Positions 7,700 through 15,486 of a stretch of 39,026 nt of DNA are shown here, piece by piece. The notes below the pieces were generated by a model, which had not been told where the DNA came from, did not search any database, and was given only the letters and a program-made list of their open reading frames with translations. This DNA comes from JBHIBA01 sp046758845 (GTDB taxonomy: Bacteria; UBA8248; JACPRG01; G963555815), in contig JBHIBA010000009.1 of NCBI GenBank assembly GCA_046758845.1, positions 1 to 39,026 on the forward strand. Direction: 5' to 3'. Within the stretch, counting starts at the first letter, position 1. Every line of letters starts with the position of its first letter. The position numbers and the translations under genes are program-made.

Positions 7700-8479
7700 C
7701 TAACGCAGGTACATCCGGTCGGGGTCCAGCTCGTGCAGGATCGCGAGTTCTTCCTCGGTGGGCGGTTCCGCGCGCCGTACCTGGTCCGGCACGATGGGAC
7801 GGAACCCCGTGTTCTCGAGGACCTCTTCCAACTGGATGCCGGAGTGCAGGGCCTCGAGCTTCATGCGTTTGGTTTCCTCGTCGAAACCCATGATGCACAG
7901 GTCGGTGATGACCTTGTGCATGCAGCCCGTGATGAGGCCGGAGTCCCGCCGGCTGGTTCCGCCGTCCAGGTAGCCGGGGCTCGTGACGAAATCCACCTTC
8001 TCGACAAACCGCTTTTTCTCGTGCGGCATGGCGACGATCATCTTGGCGAGGCTTGCGATGTCGTTCCCGCCGCCGCTCCCCGGCAGCCTGACTTTCGGGC
8101 GAGCGGGATCGCCGATGAAAGAGCTGTTCAGGTTTCCGTATTGATCCACCTGGGCGCCGCCCATGAAGCCGTAGTCCACGTAGCCCCGCTGGAGCAGCGC
8201 CAGGACGTCCGTGCTGGTGGGGACCATGTTGGCTTTACGCGCGGTGCGGGCCTCATTGGTGGAGGGGGGCAGCTTGCCGGGATCGATGTAAGGTCCGACC
8301 ACACCGCCCTCAAACAGGATGGTCAGATGAGGGGCGTGCGTCCGCTGCGCCAGCGTGGCCGCCAGAAGCGGAATGCCCACGCCCGCGAAGAGGACCTTGC
8401 CGTCCTCGAGGATTCGAGAGCTCATGACGGAGAGAAGCTCGGCCGTGGTACAACCGTTGCGGGTCGCCGCCTCAGTCAC
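7700..8479 (-). CDS. CoA-transferase family protein, subunit B (glutaconate/3-oxoacid type)
   Basis: 259 residues of the class I CoA-transferase beta fold. GTG at 8479 has a GGAGGATGTACA site inside the upstream gene. Conserved family parts include the KVLFAGVGIPLLAA segment, ILFEGGVVGPY and the YVDYGFMGGAQVDQYGNLN block. Glu57 in the FEGG motif is in the place of the catalytic glutamate that forms the glutamyl-CoA thioester. Overlaps subunit A by eight bases, so the two form one enzyme. Likely activity: moving CoA between acyl groups. A hydrolase-type relative such as IpdAB is an alternative, since the motif differs from the classic ENG or ESG sequence. Confidence 0.82.
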   Translation of the reverse strand: MTEAATRNGCTTAELLSVMSSRILEDGKVLFAGVGIPLLAATLAQRTHAPHLTILFEGGVVGPYIDPGKLPPSTNEARTARKANMVPTSTDVLALLQRGYVDYGFMGGAQVDQYGNLNSSFIGDPARPKVRLPGSGGGNDIASLAKMIVAMPHEKKRFVEKVDFVTSPGYLDGGTSRRDSGLITGCMHKVITDLCIMGFDEETKRMKLEALHSGIQLEEVLENTGFRPIVPDQVRRAEPPTEEELAILHELDPDRMYLR

Positions 8480-9425
8480 TGTACATCCTCCTTCCGGCCA
8501 TCGTGGCCTCCATCAACTTGGAGAAGCCGACCCTGCTCAGGAATTCGTTCCAGTTCTCAGGGTCGTACACGTACTGCTTCAGGTACTCGTGTGTGGCTTC
8601 CACCCCCTTCTCGCGAGTGGTCTTCACATATCGGTCCATATGATCGTAGAAGGGTTCGTAGAGCCCCCAGCACTCATGCGGGACAGAGCCGTAAGGGACT
8701 TCCACCACGGCCTCCACGCAGAAGAAGGGGATCTTCGTCCGGTCCGGCGCCCGGCGGATCTGATCATTGCTGATCACCTGCTCGGCGCTCAGAATAACCT
8801 TGTCGGCCGCCAGGGCGATGTCGGCATCCATGAAGGGCAGGCCGTCGAACTGCGCATTGCCGTAAGGGTCCGCCCGGTGGACGTGGATCAGGGCCACGTC
8901 GGGGTTGAGGGCGGGCAGTAAGGCCAGTCTATCTCCGGTAAAGGGACAGGTCATCTCCTTGAGGTTGTCCACTTGCCGGGCCATGTCGGAACCCAACATC
9001 ACGCGGCTTGGCATGAAGGGAAGACCCAGGGCCCCCGCCCGATACCTCATGCCGATGCTCATGTGGCTCCACTCTTCGAACTTCACCTTCCCGGACTCGA
9101 CGAAGTGCCTCATGATCCGCGAGACCCCCCAGATGTACCCCTGGCTGAACCAACTGGTGATATAGTGGCCGCAGCACCCGGCGGTAACGAGCAGGTCTCC
9201 CTCGGTGGATGTGATGTTCCGAGAGATCACCAGGTTCTTCTTCCCCTGTCGGATCATTTCCCAGACCAGGGCGTTGGGCGTTCGCGAGAAGGTGTTGCCG
9301 CCGAGGGCCACATGGTCTCCATCGCGGACCAGGCGCACGGCCTCGGAAAGGTTCATCACCTTCTCCCTCAGCCCCCGGTCGCGGGTTTCCATCCGTTCCC
9401 GAAGGTGCAAGTAAGAAGCGCTCAT
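8472..9425 (-). CDS. CoA-transferase family protein, subunit A (glutaconate/3-oxoacid type)
   Basis: 317 residues. ATG 9425 follows AGGAG by five bases. The family pattern is seen in the glycine-rich loop GDHVALGGNTFSRTPNALV, the LVTAGCCGHY segment and NPDVALIHVHRADPYGNAQ. This is the GctA-type partner of the subunit B gene, which it overlaps. The C-terminal 60 residues (Tyr/Trp-rich, PENWNEFLSRVG) are typical of the glutaconate-CoA-transferase branch rather than short acetate/acetoacetate transferases. In context (acyl-CoA synthetase downstream, rubredoxin upstream) it probably acts in degradation of an organic acid; the substrate is not evident. Confidence 0.85.
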   Translation of the reverse strand: MSASYLHLRERMETRDRGLREKVMNLSEAVRLVRDGDHVALGGNTFSRTPNALVWEMIRQGKKNLVISRNITSTEGDLLVTAGCCGHYITSWFSQGYIWGVSRIMRHFVESGKVKFEEWSHMSIGMRYRAGALGLPFMPSRVMLGSDMARQVDNLKEMTCPFTGDRLALLPALNPDVALIHVHRADPYGNAQFDGLPFMDADIALAADKVILSAEQVISNDQIRRAPDRTKIPFFCVEAVVEVPYGSVPHECWGLYEPFYDHMDRYVKTTREKGVEATHEYLKQYVYDPENWNEFLSRVGFSKLMEATMAGRRMYSD

Positions 9426-9476
9426 AGCGACTCCTGAGATGGTGAACGGGTCTCGGGAACCCGAAAATCGGGGTCG

Positions 9477-9653
9477 CTATCCGGTCGGCTCACCCTCTTT
9501 GCAAGGAGAGAATTCGGCCTTGGGCGAGCCGCAAACCGGACACACCCAGTCCTCCGGGACATCCCCGAACGGGGTGTCCGGGCCGATCCCCCCGTCAGGG
9601 TCCCCTTCCGCCGGGTCGTAAAGATACCCGCAAACCCCGCATTCATACTTCAA
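9477..9653 (-). CDS. Rubredoxin
   Basis: Small electron carrier with a Fe(Cys)4 centre. The motifs YECGVCGYLYDPAEGD and DWVCPVCG give both CxxC pairs; the PDGGIGPDTPF linker is diagnostic. From TTG at 9653 (L-K-Y-E) the protein is 58 residues, the normal rubredoxin size; GGGG lies about ten bases upstream. A TTG at 9707 is the alternative start, two bases after the stop of the upstream FMN-binding gene, and would add 18 residues. Lies 51 bp upstream of CoA-transferase A and in the same direction. Likely partner: a flavoprotein or oxidoreductase, perhaps the split-barrel protein immediately upstream. Confidence 0.92.
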   Translation of the reverse strand: MKYECGVCGYLYDPAEGDPDGGIGPDTPFGDVPEDWVCPVCGSPKAEFSPCKEGEPTG

Positions 9654-9709
9654 TGAAGTTTCCCCAGAGGACGTCTTGAAACGGAGCGTGCGCGCAGGAC
9701 CACCCAACT

Positions 9710-10180
9710 TCAGCCGTTCAACTCCGCCAGATGAACCCTTCGAGACTCGACCGGCTCCGGCCCCTCCGGATGGCGATACTCGATGCCCCCGGTGATGGGG
9801 ATGTGAGGCTCCTTGTCCTCGAGGACTTCCTCCGTCTGAAATTCATAGAGGCTGCATCCCTTGAACGTCTCCGCGTCTTCCCGGAGGACGGAAACCCGAC
9901 CCTTGAGATAGTAGCTCATTTCTTCATCTACCGCGACGATGGTCAGCAGAGGGTCTCGGCGCATGTTCTTGGCGGTGGTGCTTCCCTTCCATAGGGCGAA
10001 ACGGATGGTTCGCGCCTCCGGAGAGCTCATTTCCCGGTAGGAGAGCATGGCCGGATGGGGAAGGCCCGCCTCATCCACGCTCAGAAGGAGGATGGCCCGT
10101 CCCTCCAGCATGGACAAGTCGTCGGAACCGAGCTTCTCCCGGAAATCAGCCGGAATTTCGTTTCCCAACTTTCTGCTCAT
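9710..10180 (-). CDS. Pyridoxamine 5'-phosphate oxidase-like FMN-binding split-barrel protein
   Basis: 156 residues, ATG 10180 after AGGAGAG. The pattern of a split-barrel FMN protein is visible: LSMLEGRAILLLSVDEAGLP then an ALWKGSTTAKNMRRDP segment resembling the phosphate-binding strand-turn, and LLTIVAVDEEMSYYLKGRVSVL. Biosynthetic PdxH residues for pyridoxamine phosphate are not recognisable, so it is more likely a flavin reductase, F420/FMN or haem-related family member. It is followed within 2-56 bp by rubredoxin, which suggests an electron-transfer pair. Upstream lie the CBS protein and an IsdG-like monooxygenase. Substrate unknown. Confidence 0.72.
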   Translation of the reverse strand: MSRKLGNEIPADFREKLGSDDLSMLEGRAILLLSVDEAGLPHPAMLSYREMSSPEARTIRFALWKGSTTAKNMRRDPLLTIVAVDEEMSYYLKGRVSVLREDAETFKGCSLYEFQTEEVLEDKEPHIPITGGIEYRHPEGPEPVESRRVHLAELNG

Positions 10181-10333
10181 CCGAGAACTCTCCTGCGCGT
10201 CCCTGGCCAGCTACGCCTGGGCGTTTGCCGCTGCTGCCAAGAATCGCGAGGCGAACGGCCTTTTTCTAACACTGCCCCGAAACCGTGTCAACGAGGCCGG
10301 GATGGAGGGAAGGACAAGCGAAGGAAGGAAGGA

Positions 10334-10798
10334 TCAGCGAGAATCGGAGCGTGGGCCGAGCTGGTCCAGGAATGCCCGCAACACGTCGGTCTCGGTGATC
10401 AGACCGACGATTTCTCTTTCTCCCTCTTTCGCGACTACGGGAAGGCAGCCGATCTTGTGCTTGAGCATCAGCCGTGCCGCCTCCGCAATCGGCGCATTCG
10501 GAGAAATGGTGCGGGCCAGCGGCGTCATGACTTCTGAAATCTGGACCGACTCCAGGAAGAGTTCCCGATCCACGTTGCTGTGCTCCAGGAGCGTCGTCAG
10601 AGAGGCGCGAAGGAGGTCCCGTTGACTGACCACGCCGACCAGGAGGCCGGCATCCACAACCGGCAAGTGACGGATATGGCCCAAACTCATAATGTCTTCG
10701 GCCAGCTTGAGAGTCTCGCCGAGGGGGATCGTAACGACATTCTCGCTCATATACTTCCGGACTTTGGCCTCCGGCCGGGCCTCTTGCTTTCGCGTCAT
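10334..10798 (-). CDS. Tandem CBS-domain protein
   Basis: 154 residues from ATG 10798, which overlaps the stop of the upstream monooxygenase gene as ATGA. Two CBS motifs make up the protein: first VRKYMSENVVTIPLGETL to LLVGVVSQRDLL (about 13-67), second ISEVMTPLARTISPNAPI to EIVGLITETDVLRAFL (about 87-146). Such pairs bind adenine nucleotides and act as regulatory modules. No catalytic domain is attached, so it is a free-standing sensor whose partner is unknown. It may modulate an enzyme of the downstream acyl-CoA block, but that is inference from position only. Confidence 0.88.
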   Translation of the reverse strand: MTRKQEARPEAKVRKYMSENVVTIPLGETLKLAEDIMSLGHIRHLPVVDAGLLVGVVSQRDLLRASLTTLLEHSNVDRELFLESVQISEVMTPLARTISPNAPIAEAARLMLKHKIGCLPVVAKEGEREIVGLITETDVLRAFLDQLGPRSDSR

Positions 10799-11100
10799 CG
10801 CTCGTCCGTGGTGTACAGGACTTCGTGGATTTCCAAGACGTTGGGGCCGGCAAACATCTCTTTGGGCGGATGCTTGGAGTGGGCTTCGCGGAACGCTTCG
10901 CTCTGGGTCCATGCCTCGAAGGAAGCCTGGTCCTCCCAGTAGGTCTTGACGATGTAGGCATCCCCTTTCACCGGCCGGAGGATTTCATTTCGGATGAAGC
11001 CCGGACTCTTGTCTACCAGGCCTTCGCGATCCCGAAACCGCTTCTCGAATTCCTCCTCGTGGCCCTTGGCCACCGGAATACGGTTGGCGACGACGATCAT
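10795..11100 (-). CDS. Antibiotic-biosynthesis-monooxygenase-fold protein, IsdG/HmoA-like
   Basis: 101 residues, ABM ferredoxin-like fold. The three residues that define haem-degrading IsdG-type enzymes are present with the right spacing: Asn6, Trp64 and His74 (in FEAWTQSEAFREAHSKH; W and H ten apart as in IsdG/IsdI). ATG 11100 follows GGGAGA. Expected role: oxidative haem breakdown to release iron, or a related oxygenation by a homodimer in the cytoplasm. No haem importer is in the window. Other ABM proteins are cofactor-free quinol monooxygenases, an alternative given the flavin/rubredoxin context. First gene of the leftward block. Confidence 0.78.
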   Translation of the reverse strand: MIVVANRIPVAKGHEEEFEKRFRDREGLVDKSPGFIRNEILRPVKGDAYIVKTYWEDQASFEAWTQSEAFREAHSKHPPKEMFAGPNVLEIHEVLYTTDER

Positions 11101-11365
11101 GCCGCAATTCTCCCGCCATGAACCGGCCAGGTTTCAAACGCAGACGTATCGAGAGAGATCCTTATTCTCCTACCCTCGCGCGTGACGGTGCTGGACTGGC
11201 GTGTTCAGGCGACCATCTTATGGATTCGGCCGAACCTTGTCAAAGATTCGAGGGGTCTCCTGAGAGCCTGCACGCGAGTCGCCGACTCACGCTCAGGGCG
11301 ATGAGATTGTCAATTCTATCCCTTCCCTCCGCAACACTCCCACGGTTCCCAAAACGGCATCCGCC

Positions 11366-11890
11366 TCAGAACTGGATGAGAGAGAAAACTTCGAACTCCG
11401 TCAGGCGCTCTCTGCCCTTGAGGAAGGTGAGCTCTATGAGGAAGGCGAGGCCGACGATGTCGCCTTTGAGCTTCTTGATCAGGTCGACCGCAGCCGAAGC
11501 CGTTCCCCCGGTCGCCAGCAGATCATCCACCAGCAGCACGCGGTTTCCCTCGGAAATGGCGTCCTCGTGGATCTCCAACTCGTCCGTTCCATACTCCAGC
11601 TCATAGAGGGTTTTCACGGTCCGGTAAGGCAGCTTTCCGGTCTTCCGGATGAGAATGGCCCCCGCGTTGAGCTTGTAGGCCAGCGCCGCGCCGAAGACGA
11701 ACCCGCGGGCCTCGGCGCCCACCACCAGGTCCACCTTCTGGTCGATGTAACGGTCTCCAATCAGGTCGATGGCTGTGGCAAAGGCCTTCGCGTTGGACAG
11801 AAGCGTTGTGATGTCCTTGAAGATCACGCCCTTCCGGGGAAAATCCGGAATGTCGCGGATCATCCGCTTCAGGTCTTCAATACCGAGCAT
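11366..11890 (-). CDS. apt: Adenine phosphoribosyltransferase
   Basis: 174 residues, the standard Apt length. It converts adenine + PRPP to AMP + PPi in cytoplasmic purine salvage. Family hallmarks are clear: IRDIPDFPRKGVIFKDITTLL at the N-terminus, VVGAEARGF, the KLPY loop and the PRPP-binding motif VLLVDDLLATGGTA (118-131). ATG 11890 follows GGGGAGGA by seven bases. The gene is 32 bp downstream of the LysM/M23 gene and probably shares its transcript. It is followed by a 265-bp gap with no gene before the monooxygenase operon. Confidence 0.96.
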   Translation of the reverse strand: MLGIEDLKRMIRDIPDFPRKGVIFKDITTLLSNAKAFATAIDLIGDRYIDQKVDLVVGAEARGFVFGAALAYKLNAGAILIRKTGKLPYRTVKTLYELEYGTDELEIHEDAISEGNRVLLVDDLLATGGTASAAVDLIKKLKGDIVGLAFLIELTFLKGRERLTEFEVFSLIQF

Positions 11891-11922
11891 TCATTTTCCT
11901 CCCCGGGCATCCCAGGCGCCCC

Positions 11923-12693
11923 TCACGGCAAGTAGAAGAGCGGGTCTTTCGGCTCTGTCCCGTTACGAATCTCAAAATGAAGGTGCGCCCCACTGGCCCG
12001 ACCCGTACTTCCCACCAGAGCGATTGGCTCCCCTTGCCGGACCCTTCGACCTTTCTTGACAAGATTCTTGTGATTGTGGGAATAGATCGTATGAAAATCG
12101 TTGGGGTGACGCAAAATTACCATGAGCCCGTACCCTCCCGGCCCTCGGTCACTAAAAATCACGATACCGTCCTCGGCTGCGCGGACAAGGGTCCCGGTCG
12201 GCGCAGAGATATCGACGCCTTGGTGTTTCGTTCTTCCCCGCCTCCCGAAAGGAGAGGTCAGCCGGCCCTTGACCGGCCAGACAAAGTCCACCTCGGCGGG
12301 AATGATCAGCGTGCCAACGGAAGCCTGCGCTGGGGGAGCTGGCCGAGCCTCCCTTTTTCGCCCGGGCCACGCGGGCGTTCCCGGTAGGGAAGCCGTCCGC
12401 CCGTTCGCCCTGCGCCGTGGAGGCCGAACCTGCAACACCCTCCTCGCGCCGGGAATGAAGAGCCTCGTCCCTGCGACGATTCTCCGGGCGTCCGCGATGT
12501 GGTTGGCTTTGACGATGGCGTTCAGCCCAACGCCGTACGTCTGGGAGATCCGATACAGCGTCTCGCCAGGACGTATGGTGTGGTACACGCCCTGCGAGCG
12601 GAGCAGGCCGGCGACCGAACATCCCCCCAGAAGGAAGACGAGGGCCACCCACGCCCAAGCGGTGCGCCGGGCGCTTGTTCCCTGTCCCCTCAC
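11923..12693 (-). CDS. Lipoprotein LysM/M23 peptidase (NlpD/EnvC-like)
   Basis: 256 residues. A signal peptide with lipobox LLGGC (Cys25) predicts membrane anchoring. A LysM peptidoglycan-binding domain spans about 37-80 (YHTIRPGETLYRISQTYGV). A proline/arginine-rich linker (about 85-125) precedes an M23 LytM domain (about 138-250). Metal ligands are all visible: H157 and D161 in HQGVD, and H237/H239 in HLHFE. Unlike degenerate NlpD/EnvC activators, the zinc site is complete, so it is probably a real endopeptidase cutting peptidoglycan cross-links. Start is GTG 12693 with AAAGGA very close upstream. Nineteen bases separate it from the upstream LOG-like gene. Confidence 0.9.
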   Translation of the reverse strand: MRGQGTSARRTAWAWVALVFLLGGCSVAGLLRSQGVYHTIRPGETLYRISQTYGVGLNAIVKANHIADARRIVAGTRLFIPGARRVLQVRPPRRRANGRTASLPGTPAWPGRKREARPAPPAQASVGTLIIPAEVDFVWPVKGRLTSPFGRRGRTKHQGVDISAPTGTLVRAAEDGIVIFSDRGPGGYGLMVILRHPNDFHTIYSHNHKNLVKKGRRVRQGEPIALVGSTGRASGAHLHFEIRNGTEPKDPLFYLP

Positions 12694-12712
12694 AGTCCTT
12701 TAGTGTTCCGAA

Positions 12713-13201
12713 TCAGCTTCCTCTCCCAATCTCCGGTCCCACGCATGCAGAAAACGCCCAAGCCACCGCCTCCTCCGGGTCCTCCACCTGGGGCACCCCG
12801 GGGGGAGCGACTCGGCACCTCAGGCCGACGACCGGCTTGGCCATCTGCAATGCGTGGGCCAACTCCGATAGCGTCCCGTAGCTCCCGTCCAGGGCAACGA
12901 TTGCATGGGCGGTCCGAACCAGGATGACGTTACGCGCGAAGCCCATTCCCGTCACGACGGGGACATCCACGAAGGGATTGGCTTGGCGGGCGCTCTCGCC
13001 GGGAAGAATGCCGATGGTAAGTCCGCCGGCCTCTTTAGCCCCCCTACAAGCGGCTTCCATCACCCCTCCGAGGCCGCCACAGACGAGGGCCCCTCCCCTC
13101 TCGGCGATCTTGCGTCCGACGACGCAGGCTAAATCATAAGTCTCTTCCGGAGGGTCGGCCGAGCCGATAACCCCGAGGATCGGTTTCACGGCCGTTGTCA
13201 A
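12713..13201 (-). CDS. LOG-like Rossmann protein (TIGR00725 / lysine-decarboxylase-like family)
   Basis: 162 residues. TTG start at 13201 is preceded by GAGGT at seven bases. The nucleotide-binding core is visible: ILGVIGSA, then GGALVCGGLGGVMEAACRGAKEAGG and GFARNVILVRTAHAIVALDGSYGTLSELAHAL. The phosphoribohydrolase signature PGGxGTxxE appears here as LDGSYGTLSE, so Glu is kept while the PGG part is changed. This is typical of the TIGR00725 branch rather than cytokinin-activating LOG enzymes. Function in this branch is unproven (nucleotide or cofactor binding). First gene of a leftward group with the M23 peptidase and apt. Confidence 0.8.
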   Translation of the reverse strand: MTTAVKPILGVIGSADPPEETYDLACVVGRKIAERGGALVCGGLGGVMEAACRGAKEAGGLTIGILPGESARQANPFVDVPVVTGMGFARNVILVRTAHAIVALDGSYGTLSELAHALQMAKPVVGLRCRVAPPGVPQVEDPEEAVAWAFSACVGPEIGRGS

Positions 13202-13382
13202 TCGAACACCTCGCTCGGGCGCCAGAAACCCGCTGGACGGAGGGGGTATGGGGCGGGGAGTACGGTAGGGCGTACGGGGTTCAGAGCCTTCGCGTTCTGG
13301 TCACAAGAACTCACAGGTTCCTAGAAATAAACCGAATTGCATTGATTGTCAATAAGTTCGGAGGCCGCAACGGGGCTGGCCG

Positions 13383-13414
13383 TTTCTGAAATCGGCGAAA
13401 AAGCCGCTCAGAAA
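13383..13414. other. Two-tier stem-loop in the 286-bp gap between the AroE-like and LOG-like genes
   Basis: Outer arms tttctga (13383-13389) and tcagaaa (13408-13414) enclose inner arms cggc (13393-13396) and gccg (13403-13406) with a gaaaaa loop. No T-run follows on either strand, so termination of the AroE-like operon is possible but unproven. No gene is visible in 13202-13487. Confidence 0.35.
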
Positions 13415-13487
13415 GGATGTTCGGCGCTACTCCCGAAGGGAACTGTCGCGAGAGAATCTACCAGGGGGGAGATGCGGGAAGGGCGCC

Positions 13488-14600
13488 CTACCAGACCTCA
13501 TACATGAAGTCGCGAATGGCCGCGTAGGTTGCGGAATTGAAGAGTCCCTGTTTGCGAAGGTAACTCGCCATGACGCGGTTGAAGAAGCCGTCCGCGGCCT
13601 GACAGACGTTCATCCCCTTGCCGTTCAACGTCCGGTGGCCGCTCAGCCGGCCGTGCCGCAGGAACACCGTTTCCTGAGGGGCGTAGATGGCGTCAAAAAA
13701 GCACACGTGCGCGGGGACGCGGGCGTCCAGCTGCGAGGAGATTCTCTGGTTCTCGCAGACATCCCGCCACGAACGGTCCCACCAGGCCGCATAGAATTCG
13801 TTCTCTTTCCCTTGGGCGGGCCCCGGAAGGGAAGCGGGATTCGCCGGGGCCAGAGATGAATACGGCTCAAGACAGGTGGCTTGGCCCCCCGAAAGCTGGC
13901 GGACGCCCGCCTGGCCCTTGACCGTCGCGTTCACGATCAAGTCCACGTCCGGGGCGAGCTGGGCGATGTCCTTTTCGCCCAGGGCCTCGGCGTGGCCTCC
14001 CGCCTCCCGCACCGAAGCCGCCAGCGACTCGGCCGTCGGCTCTGTCCGGTTCGCGATGAAGAGCGTTCCCCCCTCCGCCTCCTCCGCCAGATAGTGCGCC
14101 AGGGCGGCCGCCGCGCCTCCTGCGCCGATGAGCAGCGTCTTCGCTCCATGCAGGTTGGGCACAAAGGCCTCGGGCGCTCCCGGCTGGACCCGGGTCAGGC
14201 TGTCGATCCCGCCCTGCCCATCCGTGTTGTATCCGGCGAGCCGCCCGTCCTCCTCGCGCACGACGGCGTTGACGGCGCCGATGCGTCTCGCCTTCGGCTC
14301 GAGGTCGTCCAGGAGCGGGATGACTCTCATCTTGTGGGGGACGGTGACGTTGAAGCCCAGGAGGCGTGGGTGGGCCTTAAGGGCCTCGAGCAGGGAGGGG
14401 AGTCTCGCCTCCTCCACGTCGAAGGGGACGTAGAAGGCGTCCATCTGAAACTTCCGGAAAGTGGGATTCCAGATGGCCGGGCTCTTGGCGTACTGGGAGG
14501 GACGATCCCCGACGATGCCCGCGAGCCAAGAAACCTCTTCCGCCTCTTTCGGAAGCCGATTGGAAACGCAGTCCTGAATGTCGGCCAGATCGCTCGCCAT
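13488..14600 (-). CDS. Divergent, enlarged shikimate dehydrogenase (AroE)-like protein
   Basis: 370 residues from ATG 14600, preceded by AAAAGGA. The AroE framework is clear: NVTVPHK with catalytic Lys90, YNTDGQG with Asp127, the NADP Rossmann loop GAGGAAAA (159-166), ANRT and NVCQAADGFF near the end. Several features depart from the family. The shikimate-binding segment, normally H-S-L-S-P-x-x-H-N, reads Y-A-K-S-P-A-I-W-N (37-45), so the first serine and both histidines are replaced. After NATV (224-227) about 70 extra residues precede FFDAIYAPQET, giving 370 residues rather than about 275. It lies 22 bp downstream of a DAHP-synthase-like gene. It may reduce a modified shikimate analogue rather than 3-dehydroshikimate; quinate dehydrogenase is another option. 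Confidence 0.82.
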   Translation of the reverse strand: MASDLADIQDCVSNRLPKEAEEVSWLAGIVGDRPSQYAKSPAIWNPTFRKFQMDAFYVPFDVEEARLPSLLEALKAHPRLLGFNVTVPHKMRVIPLLDDLEPKARRIGAVNAVVREEDGRLAGYNTDGQGGIDSLTRVQPGAPEAFVPNLHGAKTLLIGAGGAAAALAHYLAEEAEGGTLFIANRTEPTAESLAASVREAGGHAEALGEKDIAQLAPDVDLIVNATVKGQAGVRQLSGGQATCLEPYSSLAPANPASLPGPAQGKENEFYAAWWDRSWRDVCENQRISSQLDARVPAHVCFFDAIYAPQETVFLRHGRLSGHRTLNGKGMNVCQAADGFFNRVMASYLRKQGLFNSATYAAIRDFMYEVW

Positions 14601-14622
14601 GGGGTTCCTTTTGCGCCGGAGC

Positions 14623-15486
14623 CTAAAGGGTCCTGCCGACAACCGGGGCAATCGCCCGAAGCTCGCCCATGAGCCGGTCGAACACCTCATAGCTGAGGGC
14701 CTGGAGCGGGTCCACCGCCGCCCTCTCCGGCTGCGGGTGGACTTCGACGAGGAGACCGTCAGCGCCGGCCGCGATGGCGGCCCGGGCGATGGAAGGCACG
14801 TAAGCGCGTTTGAAGGTCGCGTGGCTCGGGTCCACGACGATGGGCAGGTGCGAATAGGCATGCACGGCCGGGATGGCCTGGATGTCCACGACGAACCGGG
14901 AGGTCGGCTCGTGGGTGTGGGGGGCGACGACGCCCCGCTCGCAGAGAACCACCTGCGGATTCCCATGATAGTAGACATATTCAGCCGCCCCCAGCCAGTC
15001 GCGCAGACCGCAGCCGAAGTGTCGCTTCAACAGCACGGGTCTGCCGCTCTTGCCCAGTTCCTCCAGCAGGGGAAAGTTCTGCATGTTCCTCGCCCCGACC
15101 TGCAACATATCGGCCACCTCGGCCACCTTGCCGACGAGGCGGACGTCGGTGACCTCGGTCACAACGGGAATCCCGACTTCCTCCCGCACCCTTCGCAAAT
15201 GCTCGAGTCCCTCTTCGCGAAGCTCAAACGTCGTCTCGCTCCGGTACGGGAAGGTCAACGGCTTGTAGGCTCCCCCCCGGAGGAGGGCGGCGCCGCTCCC
15301 CTGGGCGTGGCGGGCGATGTCAAGGAGCTGGTCCCGGTTCTCGACGGTGCAAGGCCCCGCTATGACGACCAGTTTTTCTCCGCCGATCTCCACGTCCCCG
15401 ACGCGGACGATGCTCCTCTGGCCGCCACCGCGCCGGGCGACCAGGGGAAAGTTGTTCTCGATGTCCCGCTGGGTGATGTCCTTCAA
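14623..15486 (-). CDS. DAHP synthase-like enzyme (type I, AroF/Ib group)
   Basis: 287 residues from TTG 15486, whose TTGA overlaps the stop of the upstream Gfo/Idh gene. The TIM-barrel family motifs are present: AGPC (Cys46), LRGGAYKP, VVTEV, LQVGARNMQNF, VLLKR, LCERG, VVDPSHA (His222), EVHPQP (Glu248) and Asp259, giving the four usual metal ligands. DAHP synthase condenses phosphoenolpyruvate with erythrose 4-phosphate at the entry of the shikimate pathway. Differences from housekeeping enzymes are an HFGCG segment after LLKR and TSRFVVD where TRNTLD is usual. KDO8P synthase was considered but ARNMQNF with EVHP favours DAHP synthase. Its tight link to a dehydrogenase and an odd AroE suggests a specialised branch. 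Confidence 0.85.
   Translation of the reverse strand: MKDITQRDIENNFPLVARRGGGQRSIVRVGDVEIGGEKLVVIAGPCTVENRDQLLDIARHAQGSGAALLRGGAYKPLTFPYRSETTFELREEGLEHLRRVREEVGIPVVTEVTDVRLVGKVAEVADMLQVGARNMQNFPLLEELGKSGRPVLLKRHFGCGLRDWLGAAEYVYYHGNPQVVLCERGVVAPHTHEPTSRFVVDIQAIPAVHAYSHLPIVVDPSHATFKRAYVPSIARAAIAAGADGLLVEVHPQPERAAVDPLQALSYEVFDRLMGELRAIAPVVGRTL

Noticed and set aside
14623..15486. KDO-8-phosphate synthase as alternative identity
   Set aside because: The ARNMQNF, LCERG and EVHPQPE blocks match DAHP synthase group Ib better than KdsA.
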